Assembly: GCA_017554745.1 (NCBI GenBank)
Contig: JAFZHS010000006.1
Span: 42,907 to 106,906 of the forward strand
Reading direction: 5' to 3'
Length of the DNA: 64,000 bases
From: Clostridiales bacterium
GTDB taxonomy: Bacteria; Bacillota; Clostridia; Saccharofermentanales; Saccharofermentanaceae
Shown: one piece after another, positions 24,947 to 34,105 of the stretch
How positions within the stretch are numbered: the first letter of the stretch is position 1
How the letters are laid out: every line of letters starts with the position of its first letter
The notes under the pieces: model-generated
What the model saw: the letters and a program-made list of their open reading frames with translations, nothing else
Database searches by the model: none
Told to the model about the DNA's origin: nothing
Translations under genes and position numbers: made by a program

Positions 24947-26503
24947 TTAGATTCTTGCGTATATGAATGAGCCGGAATCGTAGCCTAAGCCGTACATTCC
25001 GAAAACCAGCGTTGCGATAACAAGCAGCATGAATGCTGCCCACAGTAAGACGATGCCCTTGCTCCTGAGCATGCCGGTGAATGATCTGGCCTCTTCGTCT
25101 TCGCTCGGACGGTACTTGTAAGCATCGACCAGCGCAATGATCAGCACGCCGCAGATAAGGACGATGAGGTTCGAGAGGTTCATTCCTGAAGCAGAGAAGT
25201 TTGTCCAGTTGAGAGCGACGCCTCCCTTGCGGAAGATAGCTGCATACATGTCGACAGCGTCCTTGACCGATGCGGATCTGAAAAAAACGAAGCCCGTGAG
25301 CATCAGGATGAATGTGCGGACAGACTGGAAGATCCTGAAGTAGAGCTTGTCAGCGCCTATCTTCGGGCGGATCTTCTTAAAAGCAGGCTCGAAGATCATG
25401 CCCAGCACAATGTAGATAAAGTGCAGGATGCCTGAGCCGATAACGTAATTCCAAAGGCCGCCGTGCCAGTAGCCGACTGCGAACCAGAGGATGAGCAAAG
25501 CGACGTAAGTAGGCACTTTCTTGCCGTTCTTCTTGCCGAATTTAGCCTTCGACCAGTCGCCGAGCTTGATCAAAGGAGTGCTCTTTAAGACAGGATACAT
25601 GAGGTAGTCGCGGAGCCATGCGCCCAGCGTGATGTGCCATCTTCTCCAGTATTCCTTTACGGTCTTTGAGAAGAACGGGCAGTTGAAATTCTCGGGCAAG
25701 TCGATGCCGAGCATGTGGGATACGCCGATGACGACATCCATGCATCCGGAGAAGTCTGTATAGAGCTGGATAGCGAAGAAGAAAACGCCGAGCGGGACAT
25801 ACCAGCCGGTAAAGTTTATGTGGTCTGCGTAGATCATGTTGACGACCATTGCAGCACGCTCTGCGATCACGAGCTTTTTGAAAAAGCCCCACGCGATCTT
25901 GATGGCGCCGTCCGAGATGCGGGAAAAATCAAACTTAACTTCCTTCATCTTCTCGAACTCGGCGGAAAGATTAGCATAGGTATTCATAGGTCCCGACATG
26001 AGCTGCGGGAAATAAGTCGAGAATAAGAGCACCTTGAAGAAGTTCTTCTCAGGCGCGATCTTCTCCCATCTGCAGTCGAGGATATAGCCCGTCGTCTGGA
26101 GAACATAGAAGCTCATTCCGACAGGAACCGCGTAGAGGAAGAATGTGTTGGCCTGTTCTGACGCGCCGAAGAGGAGATTTAATCTCTCGGAGACCAGTCC
26201 CAGGACGTTATAGTATTTGACCGCGCAAAGAAGCGCGATGTTGATTACTACGGTGATGACGGTTGCGGCTGTGCGCGCGGCGTTGCCCCTTTTGCCGTTT
26301 TTCGACGGGCCCGCCAAAAAGCCTCCGATATAGCAGAGGACAGCCGATACGATTACGAATAAAAGCGTGTAGAAGCCGAGGAATGCCGCAAAAGCGATGC
26401 TGGCTGCCAGCACCACCCAGAAGCGGAAGCTCTTGGGCACGACGTAATACAGCAGGAGGACTGCTGCTACGAATACCAGAAAAAGTGCGGATACCAGCGA
26501 CAT
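24947..26503 (-). CDS. MBOAT-family O-acyltransferase (DltB/AlgI-like)
   Basis: This 518-residue membrane protein has about ten or more helices and the MBOAT features WRRWHITLGAWLRDYL and the catalytic-His segment YWHGGLWNYV (near residue 345). Relatives DltB and AlgI move acyl groups from a carrier to a polymer outside the cell. It follows an ACP gene by 10 bp and an FkbH-like gene, which fits transfer of an ACP-bound acyl unit to an extracellular acceptor. No DltD/SGNH partner is seen nearby, unlike in dlt or alginate operons. Confidence 0.93.
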   Translation of the reverse strand: MSLVSALFLVFVAAVLLLYYVVPKSFRFWVVLAASIAFAAFLGFYTLLFVIVSAVLCYIGGFLAGPSKNGKRGNAARTAATVITVVINIALLCAVKYYNVLGLVSERLNLLFGASEQANTFFLYAVPVGMSFYVLQTTGYILDCRWEKIAPEKNFFKVLLFSTYFPQLMSGPMNTYANLSAEFEKMKEVKFDFSRISDGAIKIAWGFFKKLVIAERAAMVVNMIYADHINFTGWYVPLGVFFFAIQLYTDFSGCMDVVIGVSHMLGIDLPENFNCPFFSKTVKEYWRRWHITLGAWLRDYLMYPVLKSTPLIKLGDWSKAKFGKKNGKKVPTYVALLILWFAVGYWHGGLWNYVIGSGILHFIYIVLGMIFEPAFKKIRPKIGADKLYFRIFQSVRTFILMLTGFVFFRSASVKDAVDMYAAIFRKGGVALNWTNFSASGMNLSNLIVLICGVLIIALVDAYKYRPSEDEEARSFTGMLRSKGIVLLWAAFMLLVIATLVFGMYGLGYDSGSFIYARI

Positions 26504-26513
26504 TTATGACCCT

Positions 26514-26756
26514 TTAGCCGAGGTGGGCGATGATCTTGTCTACCATCTCGCCGACATTCTTAAGGCCGGTCGTCTCGCCCATCGTGAACTTGATGCCGAA
26601 GCATCTCTCGACAGCAACGATAAGATTGATGTGCTCCAAAGAATCCCAGCCGTCTACATCGGATGCGACGGTCGCGTCATTTACCGTGATGTCCTCGTCA
26701 TCGAAAACATCCTGGAATACTTCGTTAAGCTTGCCGTAAATCTCTTCTCTTGTCAT
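26514..26756 (-). CDS. Acyl carrier protein
   Basis: This 80-residue acidic protein has the phosphopantetheine site DGWDSLEHI, with Ser as the attachment residue, and a four-helix ACP length. AAGGAG precedes the ATG. It is set between the FkbH-like and MBOAT genes, so it is a dedicated carrier for this operon and not the fatty-acid ACP. It resembles D-alanyl carrier DltC in its role in the operon. Confidence 0.93.
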   Translation of the reverse strand: MTREEIYGKLNEVFQDVFDDEDITVNDATVASDVDGWDSLEHINLIVAVERCFGIKFTMGETTGLKNVGEMVDKIIAHLG

Positions 26757-26786
26757 TGTTTGTCTCCTTATTTTGGCACGTCAGGA

Positions 26787-28568
26787 TCAGTTGACCTTGA
26801 TCGCAACGTTGCCGCTCTTGTGGGGTTGGCCGAGGTCGAGCTCCCATGTGGAATCGCCCTCTTCCGTCTCATTTATCTTTGTAAAGCCCTGAAGCTCGTA
26901 AAAATCCCTGACCATTTTATTCTTTGCGGTCGGATAATAGTAGCCTTTTATTTTGGTGATATTTCTGGATTTTGCCTCGTTAATGAGCTCGTCCATCATT
27001 GCAAATTCCATACCGCGCTTTAAAACACGGCAGCTCATGAGCCACAGATCGATGTGGAAAACATCGCCCTCCGCGTGCCCGAAAGTGACCGCTACGACGC
27101 CGTTATCGCCGAACTTGTCCTCGAGTCTTCCGTACAAAGTGATGTAAGACGGGTCTGAAGCAAAGTTCTCGATCTCGGCCTGCGAACAGCGCTTTGTCGT
27201 GAGGTTAAACTGGTTGCTCTTATTGGTGAGCTCTGCGATCCTTGCCATGTAAACAGGCGCGAAAGGCTTGATCTCGGCCTTCATTTCGAGCGACTTCAGA
27301 TACTCGTCGTAATTGTCGAACGAAGCGGACGCCTTGGCGCGCTCCATGTTCGCCTTGTACATTCCGCCGCGCTTGATGTCCTCTTCTGAGATGCCCGTGA
27401 CCTCGAAATAACCGTTGGAATCGATCACGTCGATATATGTCTCGGGCGCACCGACTTCAGGCACGGAAATGCCCGGGATCTGCTGCTCAACGAGTGCCCT
27501 CTCGACAGGATTGTCGTCGACGAAGACGAAGCTGTCGGCACCGATATTTATCTCTTGCGCGGTCTTTGCGATGTTGATGTCCTTGTTGTCCCAATTGGCC
27601 TTGATGATGAGGAAATCGTCCTGCTTCAATGTCGAATCAGGACGCGCGAGGCCTGCCAGGGCATTCTCCTCGTCGTTCTTCGAAGCGACGGTCAAAAGGA
27701 TGCCCAGATCCTTATGCGCCTTGATGTACTGCTGGAACTCGGTGTAGAGCTCGGACTCCGCGTCCTCGTGGCCGATCCTGATGTTCTCGGGGCCGTCGTC
27801 GCCAACGATGCCGCCCCACAAGGTGTTGTCCATGTCGAGCGCGAACGCCTTTTTGTTCCTGCCGTAGACCGCCTTGATGATGCGCGCTAAGTTGAACGCA
27901 AAATCAGGGATCGCGGAAACGCTTAATGCGTACTTATATCTGTACCAGTCGCCCGGATCTGCCCACTTCTTGATGCCGTAGACAGCCGAGACGTAATTGA
28001 TGTCATTGATGAAGAAATTCTGATGGCTCTGGGCATACTGGCAGAAGCGCTCATTCAGCCTGTTGATGAAGTTAAGTCTGCCGTGGATATTCGTAAAATC
28101 GCTGTTGCCCAAAAGCCTGTAGTACGGCTGCTCGAAATTATTCTGTATGACCGTGCACTTGTACTTCTCAGAAAGGGACTTCCAGATCTGCTCGAAGCGC
28201 GCCATCGTCTCATCGAGCAAAGCGTCTATCTGCTCAGGCGAATCCGTTACAGCCGGATAGTTTGCGATATTCCTGGTCGTCGTGTGGACAAATACGAGAT
28301 CGGGCTTAAACTCTTCGAGCTCGGGATTGCCGAAAACGGCGTCCTCATAGTACTGGTTGTACTCGGACTCGTAAAACTCGGGCCTGATGCCGTAATTTAA
28401 GAGGAAGAGCTCCAAGATAAGCTTGATGTCGCTCGTAGTGGAACCGCCCAAGATGGCGATCCTCTTGTCGATATATCGGATCCCTTCCCTGGCAAGGAGC
28501 TCTCTTCTGATCGCCTTCTTCTTGCGCAGGATATAGTCGGAATCGTAAGGATATTCAAGCTGTTTCAT
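26787..28568 (-). CDS. FkbH-like HAD-IIIC protein
   Basis: This 593-residue protein has three parts. An N-terminal SGNH-like region (LGGSTTSDIKLILE) is followed by a HAD-IIIC phosphatase domain with FALDMDNTLWGG (near residue 246). A C-terminal GNAT-like domain (about residues 440-580) completes it. FkbH-type enzymes take a glyceryl unit from 1,3-bisphosphoglycerate, remove the phosphate and load it on an ACP. With ACP and MBOAT downstream this suggests production of glyceryl-S-ACP or a similar hydroxyacyl thioester. ATG 28568 is chosen because GGAGG lies seven bases upstream. Confidence 0.88.
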   Translation of the reverse strand: MKQLEYPYDSDYILRKKKAIRRELLAREGIRYIDKRIAILGGSTTSDIKLILELFLLNYGIRPEFYESEYNQYYEDAVFGNPELEEFKPDLVFVHTTTRNIANYPAVTDSPEQIDALLDETMARFEQIWKSLSEKYKCTVIQNNFEQPYYRLLGNSDFTNIHGRLNFINRLNERFCQYAQSHQNFFINDINYVSAVYGIKKWADPGDWYRYKYALSVSAIPDFAFNLARIIKAVYGRNKKAFALDMDNTLWGGIVGDDGPENIRIGHEDAESELYTEFQQYIKAHKDLGILLTVASKNDEENALAGLARPDSTLKQDDFLIIKANWDNKDINIAKTAQEINIGADSFVFVDDNPVERALVEQQIPGISVPEVGAPETYIDVIDSNGYFEVTGISEEDIKRGGMYKANMERAKASASFDNYDEYLKSLEMKAEIKPFAPVYMARIAELTNKSNQFNLTTKRCSQAEIENFASDPSYITLYGRLEDKFGDNGVVAVTFGHAEGDVFHIDLWLMSCRVLKRGMEFAMMDELINEAKSRNITKIKGYYYPTAKNKMVRDFYELQGFTKINETEEGDSTWELDLGQPHKSGNVAIKVN

Positions 28569-28651
28569 CACGAAGCCTCCAAGTTAACTGCTTACATCTG
28601 CATATAATAACATTTTTACGCCTATACCGCCTAATAAAAACAATAAGTTTG

Positions 28652-28657
28652 TATAAT
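28652..28657 (+). promoter_or_regulatory. Candidate -10 box of the antiporter operon
   Basis: A perfect TATAAT lies 90 bp before the TTG start of the antiporter gene. No strong -35 accompanies it. Confidence 0.35.
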
Positions 28658-28746
28658 ATGCGGTCTGCCACACTTGTTTTTGCGTGATATAACTAGGTGC
28701 GGTGGTTATTTCGGTCGTTTTATAGCGGATTTTTACGGAGTGAATT

Positions 28747-29922
28747 TTGGAAAGTCTTCGTTTTATCATAGATGTTGCCCTGATCCTGTTTGCCGCAAAG
28801 GCATTCGGTATTGTCGCGCGCAAACTCCATGCCCCTGAGGTAGTAGGAGAGATCATTGCAGGCCTTATCTTAGGTCCTGCTGTCATAGGCCTTGTCGACC
28901 AGTCTGACTTCATCAGTAAGATGGCCGAGATCGGCGTCATCATGCTCATGTTCGAGGCCGGCCTTGCCACAGATATGAAAAAGCTCAAGGCAACAGGCCT
29001 TAAGGCTACGGCCATTGCCTGCGCCGGTGTATTCGTCCCGCTCATTCTGGGTGCCGTGCTCTTCATGAGCTTCTATGGCTTCGGTCCTATCGGCTCCGAG
29101 CAGTTCATCAAGGGTCTTTTCATCGGCACGATCATGGCAGCTACATCCGTCAGCATCACGGTCGCTGCGCTTAAGGAACTCGGCAAGCTCAGCAGCACAG
29201 TCGGAACGACTATCGTCAGTGCCGCCATCATCGACGACGTCATCGTAATCGTCGTCCTCACATTCGTCTTAAGCGCCAAGGGAACAGGAACTTCCGTATT
29301 GAACACGATGATCAAGGCAGTCCTGTTTTTCGCGATTGCCATCGTCACAGGCTTCATTGTCTATAAAGTGTTCAAATGGCTCGATGCCAGATATGAGCAT
29401 ACGAGAAGGATCCCGATCGCAGCCCTCTGCTACTGCCTGTTCATGGCTTATGTCGCCGAGAGATATTTCGGCATCGCAGATATCACAGGTGCTTATGTCG
29501 CAGGCGTTGTCCTTTGCAACCTCCATGACGTTAAGTACGTTGAGCGTAAGGTCGACGTCAGCTCATACATGGTTTTCGCGCCCATCTTCTTCGCAGGGAT
29601 CGGACTCAAGGTCTCTTTCGAGAACTTCAATCCCACGTTCCTTTTCTTCTCCGTAGCATTCGTTTTCGTGGCGCTCATATCAAAGATCATCGGCTGCGGC
29701 TCGACCGCTAAATTATGCAGATTCAATTGGAATGATTCACTTAAGATAGGTATCGGCATGATGACGAGAGGAGAGGTCGCGCTCATCACCGCGCAGAAAG
29801 GCCTGTCGGCAGGGCTCATCACCCCCGACTATTTCACGGCGGTCATCCTAATGATCCTGGTCAGCTCGATCACGGCTCCGGTACTGCTCAAGATACTATA
29901 CAAGAAAAAGACGGCTTCATGA
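28747..29922 (+). CDS. CPA2-family Na+(K+)/H+ antiporter membrane domain
   Basis: This 391-residue protein has about twelve to thirteen helices and the CPA2 features PEVVGEIIAGLILGP near the start and MTRGEVALI late in the chain. It lacks cytosolic TrkA domains. It should exchange a monovalent cation for protons across the membrane. The start is TTG at 28747 with GGAG six bases upstream. A weak hairpin (ACGGCT/AGCCGT) lies between it and the glycosyltransferase 31 bp downstream. The three plus-strand genes may be one operon. Confidence 0.92.
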   Translation: MESLRFIIDVALILFAAKAFGIVARKLHAPEVVGEIIAGLILGPAVIGLVDQSDFISKMAEIGVIMLMFEAGLATDMKKLKATGLKATAIACAGVFVPLILGAVLFMSFYGFGPIGSEQFIKGLFIGTIMAATSVSITVAALKELGKLSSTVGTTIVSAAIIDDVIVIVVLTFVLSAKGTGTSVLNTMIKAVLFFAIAIVTGFIVYKVFKWLDARYEHTRRIPIAALCYCLFMAYVAERYFGIADITGAYVAGVVLCNLHDVKYVERKVDVSSYMVFAPIFFAGIGLKVSFENFNPTFLFFSVAFVFVALISKIIGCGSTAKLCRFNWNDSLKIGIGMMTRGEVALITAQKGLSAGLITPDYFTAVILMILVSSITAPVLLKILYKKKTAS

Positions 29923-29953
29923 GAATGGAGCCGTTTATGTTAATATAGACACT

Positions 29954-31066
29954 ATGAAAAATGACGATATGAAGCAGCCGGCACTTATACCGATAGTCAT
30001 CCCTTCCTATGAGCCCGACGAGAGGCTTATAGCGCTGCTCCGCGATCTGGATGACAAGGCCATGGGGCCCGTCGTGATAGTCAATGACGGTTCATCCGGG
30101 AAGTATGATGAGATCTTCAAAGAAGCCGAATCCATCATCACAAAGCGCGGCGGCAAGTTCATAGCCTACCGCCCCAACAGAGGCAAGGGCCGCGCCCTCA
30201 AGACCGCTTTCTCATACATCGCAGAAAACATGCCTGATGCCCTGGGCTGCGTCACCGCCGATTCAGACGGACAGCACACGCCCGACTGCATCAACAATAT
30301 CAAAGATACACTTATCGCTAATCCCGAGAATCTCATTCTCGGCGTCCGCAAGTTCGAGAAAAAGGACATCCCCTGGAAGAGCTGGTTCGGCAACACCGTG
30401 ACCATCAGCGTTTTCTCATACGTCGCCGGCATGCGCGTCAGCGACACCCAGTCAGGCCTTCGCGGCATCCCCTTCAAGTTCATGAAAGAGCTCATCGACT
30501 GCAAAGGCGAGAGATTCGAATACGAGATGCAGATGCTCTTGGAGTGCGCCGGAAGATATAACCTCACCGAGGTCCCGATCCAGACGATCTACGAGTCAAA
30601 AGAGAACCACCAGACACACTTCAAGCCCATCAGGGATTCTTTGCGCATTTATAAGATCCTGGGCAAGAAATTCGTGAAGTTTGTCTTTGCGTCGCTGTCA
30701 TCATTTGTCATCGACATCCTGCTCTTCCACCTGTTCGTATTCCTCTTCAAGGATGCGTTCGCAGGGCTCTACATCACGATCGCAACGGTCGGCGCGCGCG
30801 TCATCTCCGCAGTCTACAACTATCTCATCAACTACAAATTCGTCTTCAAGAGCCGCGCTTCAAAGAGCGTCTCTCTTGCTAAATATGCGCTCCTGGCTAT
30901 CGTCCAGATGGCCTTAAGCGCAGGTCTCGTAAGCCTCTTTGTTTTCCTGATCCCGGGCGCCTGGGAGACTCTGGTCAAGGTCATAGTCGACACGATACTC
31001 TTCCTCCTGAGCTACTCGATCCAGCAGCGCTTCGTGTTCAGCAGCAAATCAAAACTAAAATCTTAA
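29954..31066 (+). CDS. GT2 glycosyltransferase fused to GtrA-like membrane domain
   Basis: This 370-residue protein joins a family 2 glycosyltransferase (about residues 10-235, with VIVNDGSSGK and the DxD-like TADSDGQH) to a four-helix GtrA/DPMS-like membrane domain (about residues 240-365). Such proteins make or flip polyprenyl-phosphate-linked sugars for cell-surface glycosylation. It sits between two transporter genes, 31 bp after the antiporter and 18 bp before the SLC13-like transporter. Confidence 0.9.
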   Translation: MKNDDMKQPALIPIVIPSYEPDERLIALLRDLDDKAMGPVVIVNDGSSGKYDEIFKEAESIITKRGGKFIAYRPNRGKGRALKTAFSYIAENMPDALGCVTADSDGQHTPDCINNIKDTLIANPENLILGVRKFEKKDIPWKSWFGNTVTISVFSYVAGMRVSDTQSGLRGIPFKFMKELIDCKGERFEYEMQMLLECAGRYNLTEVPIQTIYESKENHQTHFKPIRDSLRIYKILGKKFVKFVFASLSSFVIDILLFHLFVFLFKDAFAGLYITIATVGARVISAVYNYLINYKFVFKSRASKSVSLAKYALLAIVQMALSAGLVSLFVFLIPGAWETLVKVIVDTILFLLSYSIQQRFVFSSKSKLKS

Positions 31067-31084
31067 ATCCGAAAGGCCCTTTTA

Positions 31085-32359
31085 ATGAAGATCTTCGCAA
31101 TCGTTGTTTTCCTGATAATGTACCTCCTGATGATCGTGCTCCCCAAGCGCCGCGCGATCGTCGCTCTCGTCGCAGCAGCCGTAATGCTAATCGCAAAAGT
31201 CATGCCCCTCGGCAACGTTCCTTCCGCGATCGACTGGAACGTCCTCATGATGATCTTCGGCACGATGGTCATCGTCGATTACTTCATCGAATCCAAGATG
31301 CCCAACAAGATCGCCGAAGCCCTTTTGCGCCTCTCGAAAAACGTCATGTGGGTCACCATCCTGATGTCGCTTTTCTCGGGCATTATCTCAGCCTTCATCG
31401 ATAACGTCGCAACCGTCCTCATGGTCGCGCCCGTCGGTCTTGCGATCTGCAAAAAGCTCAAGATCAATCCCGTCGCCATGATCATCTGCATCGCCGTCTC
31501 ATCGAACCTTCAGGGCGCCGCAACGCTCGTCGGCGACACCACTTCGATCATGCTCGCGGCCGCAGACAAAATGAACTTCAACGACTTCTTCTGGATGCAG
31601 GGCAGGCCCGGCATGTTCTTCGCAGTCGAGCTCGGCGCTCTCCTTACGATCCCGATCATGATGGTCCTCTTCCGCAAGAACAAAGAGCCCGTCGACAGCA
31701 ACGAACACACAGTAGTCACAGACTACGTGCCCACCATCACGATGCTCGGCCACGTCGTCCTTCTCATCATCGCATCCTTCATCCCCAACACGCCCGAATG
31801 CACCAACGGCTACATCTGCATGGCGTGCGGAATCCTCACGATCATCTGGGAGCTCTTCAAGCAGAAGTCCGCGAAAGGCATGGTCCACTCCCTCAAGGCA
31901 ATGGACTATGACACGATGCTCCTCCTGACCGGCCTTTTTGTCGTCATCGCATCCATCCGCGAAGTCGGCATCGTCGATGATCTCGCAAACTTCATCGCAG
32001 GCTTCGGCGGTTCAAACAAGTTCGTGCTCTTCACCATCATCGTCTGGGGCTCAGTCGTCATCTCAGCATTCATCGACAACATCCCTTACGTCGCAACGAT
32101 GCTGCCCCTGCTCGCAGGTGTCGCTTCAGCCATGAACGTCGAGCCGCACTTCCTCTACTTCGGCCTCCTGGTCGGCGCCACATTAGGCGGCAACCTCACG
32201 CCCATCGGCGCCTCCGCGAACATCGCCGGCGTCGGCATGCTCCGCAAGGAAGGCTACGAAGTAAACTTCTCCGACTTCATGAAGATTGGCGTCCCCTTCA
32301 CGCTCACGGCAGTCCTTGCAGGCTACCTCTTCGTCTGGATCTTCTGGGCACCGGTATAA
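31085..32359 (+). CDS. ArsB/NhaD/SLC13-type ion transporter
   Basis: This 424-residue protein has about eleven helices and two inverted halves with matching signatures (SAFIDNVATVLMVAP and SAFIDNIPYVATMLP). A GGNLTPIGASANI loop completes the pattern of the ion-transporter superfamily containing ArsB, NhaD and the P-protein. It could move an anion (arsenite, citrate or another dicarboxylate) or act as a Na+/H+ antiporter. The ion cannot be read from sequence. It is the last gene of the plus-strand set. Confidence 0.88.
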   Translation: MKIFAIVVFLIMYLLMIVLPKRRAIVALVAAAVMLIAKVMPLGNVPSAIDWNVLMMIFGTMVIVDYFIESKMPNKIAEALLRLSKNVMWVTILMSLFSGIISAFIDNVATVLMVAPVGLAICKKLKINPVAMIICIAVSSNLQGAATLVGDTTSIMLAAADKMNFNDFFWMQGRPGMFFAVELGALLTIPIMMVLFRKNKEPVDSNEHTVVTDYVPTITMLGHVVLLIIASFIPNTPECTNGYICMACGILTIIWELFKQKSAKGMVHSLKAMDYDTMLLLTGLFVVIASIREVGIVDDLANFIAGFGGSNKFVLFTIIVWGSVVISAFIDNIPYVATMLPLLAGVASAMNVEPHFLYFGLLVGATLGGNLTPIGASANIAGVGMLRKEGYEVNFSDFMKIGVPFTLTAVLAGYLFVWIFWAPV

Positions 32360-32387
32360 AAAAGGCCGCCCCGCCAGGGACAGCCTT
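32358..32387 (-). terminator. Terminator of the 110-residue protein gene
   Basis: On the minus strand AAGGCTGTCCC and GGGGCGGCCTT form 11 pairs, including two G-U pairs, and are followed by TTTTTT. In the plus sense the G-U positions become A-C mismatches, so this works for the minus-strand gene. Confidence 0.75.
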
Positions 32388-32412
32388 TCACTTTTCGAAC
32401 TGTAATATTAAC

Positions 32413-32745
32413 TTAGCCTTCGCCTTCTCCGTAGAAAGCTTCGTATGCGGCCTCGGCCAAAGTGCCTGAGGCATTGGCGATCACCGTGCTGTCGGGTGCG
32501 AGGAGCCTGTAGCTTCTCTCGCCCAAAGAACCGATCGGCATCTGGCCGTCGATTCCCAAAAGGATGTTGTAGAAACAATCGGTAAGGACCGAATCAAAGA
32601 CTTCTCTTATGAGCTCGTCACTTGCGCCGGCTGCCTTAAGCTTCGCGATCTGTTCGCCTGCAACATTGTCGGTGCTGCTGAGATAATTCTCGAGCATAGC
32701 ATCCTTCTCTTCCCTAGCTGCCTTAGCAAATAATAAAGCATCCAT
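32413..32745 (-). CDS. Small acidic protein of unknown function
   Basis: This 110-residue protein is predicted to be helical in its first half (about residues 5-60), with no signal peptide or membrane segment. GGAGG nine bases before the ATG and a good terminator after the stop support it as a real gene. It stands alone between the SLC13-like gene and the lipoprotein pair. I recognise no family. Confidence 0.65.
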   Translation of the reverse strand: MDALLFAKAAREEKDAMLENYLSSTDNVAGEQIAKLKAAGASDELIREVFDSVLTDCFYNILLGIDGQMPIGSLGERSYRLLAPDSTVIANASGTLAEAAYEAFYGEGEG

Positions 32746-32841
32746 GATCGGCGTCCTCCGATTTCATAGGTTTTATATATTTTATCAAGAAGTGGCCGTT
32801 ATAGTAAAGAGTGCGGAAAGGGGCTGACCCCGGCACACAGA

Positions 32842-34089
32842 TCACAGCATCGAATACAGCTCATCCAATGTGTCTTCGTAGGTCTGCGTCCCTACTGAAG
32901 GAAGTTGGAGGAGAGGCGCCTCCGTACTGTTATCGCTGATGTAGTAGCGGTTGATGACGACAACGTTTGCGAGGCTGATAAGAGTCTGGATCGAATTCTC
33001 GTAATCGTCTTCGGTAATCGCCCGGCTGCCGCTGTTATATTCGTATTCCATGTGGCAGTCATCGTAGTCGTCACCGTCAAAAATGAGTTCTTCCTTGTAT
33101 GCAAAATTCTGCTGCTCGAACCAGTCAAGGCCATATACATGTGTGTTGACGTACCAGTCCATCTCGCCGCCGTTTGCAGTCTGGACTACAAAGCCGTCCT
33201 TGATGGTATAGACAAGGAAAGATCCGCCGTCGCCTGCCTGATAGATGACGTTCGGGAATGCCAGGACTTCCACGGCTTCGCCTGCAAATTCGTTGTAGTC
33301 GTAAAAATACAGCGAACCGGTATAGACCGTGGTGTCGTCGCCCGCAATGAAGTAAAGCTCGGGCACGCCGTCCTTGTCGAGATCGTAGAGGCCGCAGGCT
33401 TCCATGTTCATATAGTTATTCTCAATATTCTTAATGGAAGATCTGATATCATCCCTCTCAAGCAGATAGATGTAAGATCGGATCGCCTCGCTGAAGTAAT
33501 CGTCGAAGTCCGTTTCTACCGGATCCGGAAAGACGGGATTGTCCACAACCGCTATGTACGGATATCCGTCGGAATATTCGAAAAGCTTATCGAGGCCGCT
33601 GATCTTTGAGATCTTCCATTCGCCGTCAACGAGTTCAAACTCCAGCTTGCCGTTTACGGTAATGGTGTCATCGGAATTCTTAAGCTTCGCCAATACATCT
33701 GCCACATCTTCAGAAGGATCCCTGTATACGGCTTGCCAGTCGACCAGCTCATATTCGAATTTCAGCGAAGCTTCCTTGCCGTCGATCTCGATGTCTTCGC
33801 TCTCATAGTTGACCTCTATCGTTGACAGGATATAGGCTTCGTAGGAGTACATTTTCGCGCCGTTGTTTACGAATTCGAAAGTCTCCTGCGCTTTCTTATA
33901 GTTCTTATCATCTTCGTCCCAGGACGTCATATCGAGGATGTCGTCAAATTCGGATGCGCGCAGCGAAGACGCGTAATCTTCCATGAGATTCTCGATCTTT
34001 TCAGTAGCTTTTTTTGTGTTGTTGCAGGCGCAGGCGCTTGCTGTCATTGCGGCGCAAAGTATGACCGCTGTTACCTTCTTAAACTTCAT
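32842..34089 (-). CDS. Lipoprotein, first of two tandem paralogues
   Basis: This 415-residue protein has a signal segment and Cys in the lipobox region ASACAC. The first half contains a beta-rich domain (up to about residue 165). The second half has a calcium-loop-like segment, YDLDKDGVPELYF, with the Asp pattern of EF-hand or FG-GAP loops. It is clearly related to the next gene upstream (34106-35377), which has YDINTDGMPDLYF at the same place. ATG 34089 is chosen over GTG 34095 by its spacing from GAGG. Function unknown, and extracellular binding is likely. Confidence 0.8.
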   Translation of the reverse strand: MKFKKVTAVILCAAMTASACACNNTKKATEKIENLMEDYASSLRASEFDDILDMTSWDEDDKNYKKAQETFEFVNNGAKMYSYEAYILSTIEVNYESEDIEIDGKEASLKFEYELVDWQAVYRDPSEDVADVLAKLKNSDDTITVNGKLEFELVDGEWKISKISGLDKLFEYSDGYPYIAVVDNPVFPDPVETDFDDYFSEAIRSYIYLLERDDIRSSIKNIENNYMNMEACGLYDLDKDGVPELYFIAGDDTTVYTGSLYFYDYNEFAGEAVEVLAFPNVIYQAGDGGSFLVYTIKDGFVVQTANGGEMDWYVNTHVYGLDWFEQQNFAYKEELIFDGDDYDDCHMEYEYNSGSRAITEDDYENSIQTLISLANVVVINRYYISDNSTEAPLLQLPSVGTQTYEDTLDELYSML

Positions 34090-34105
34090 TTTCACGCCTC
34101 GAAAT

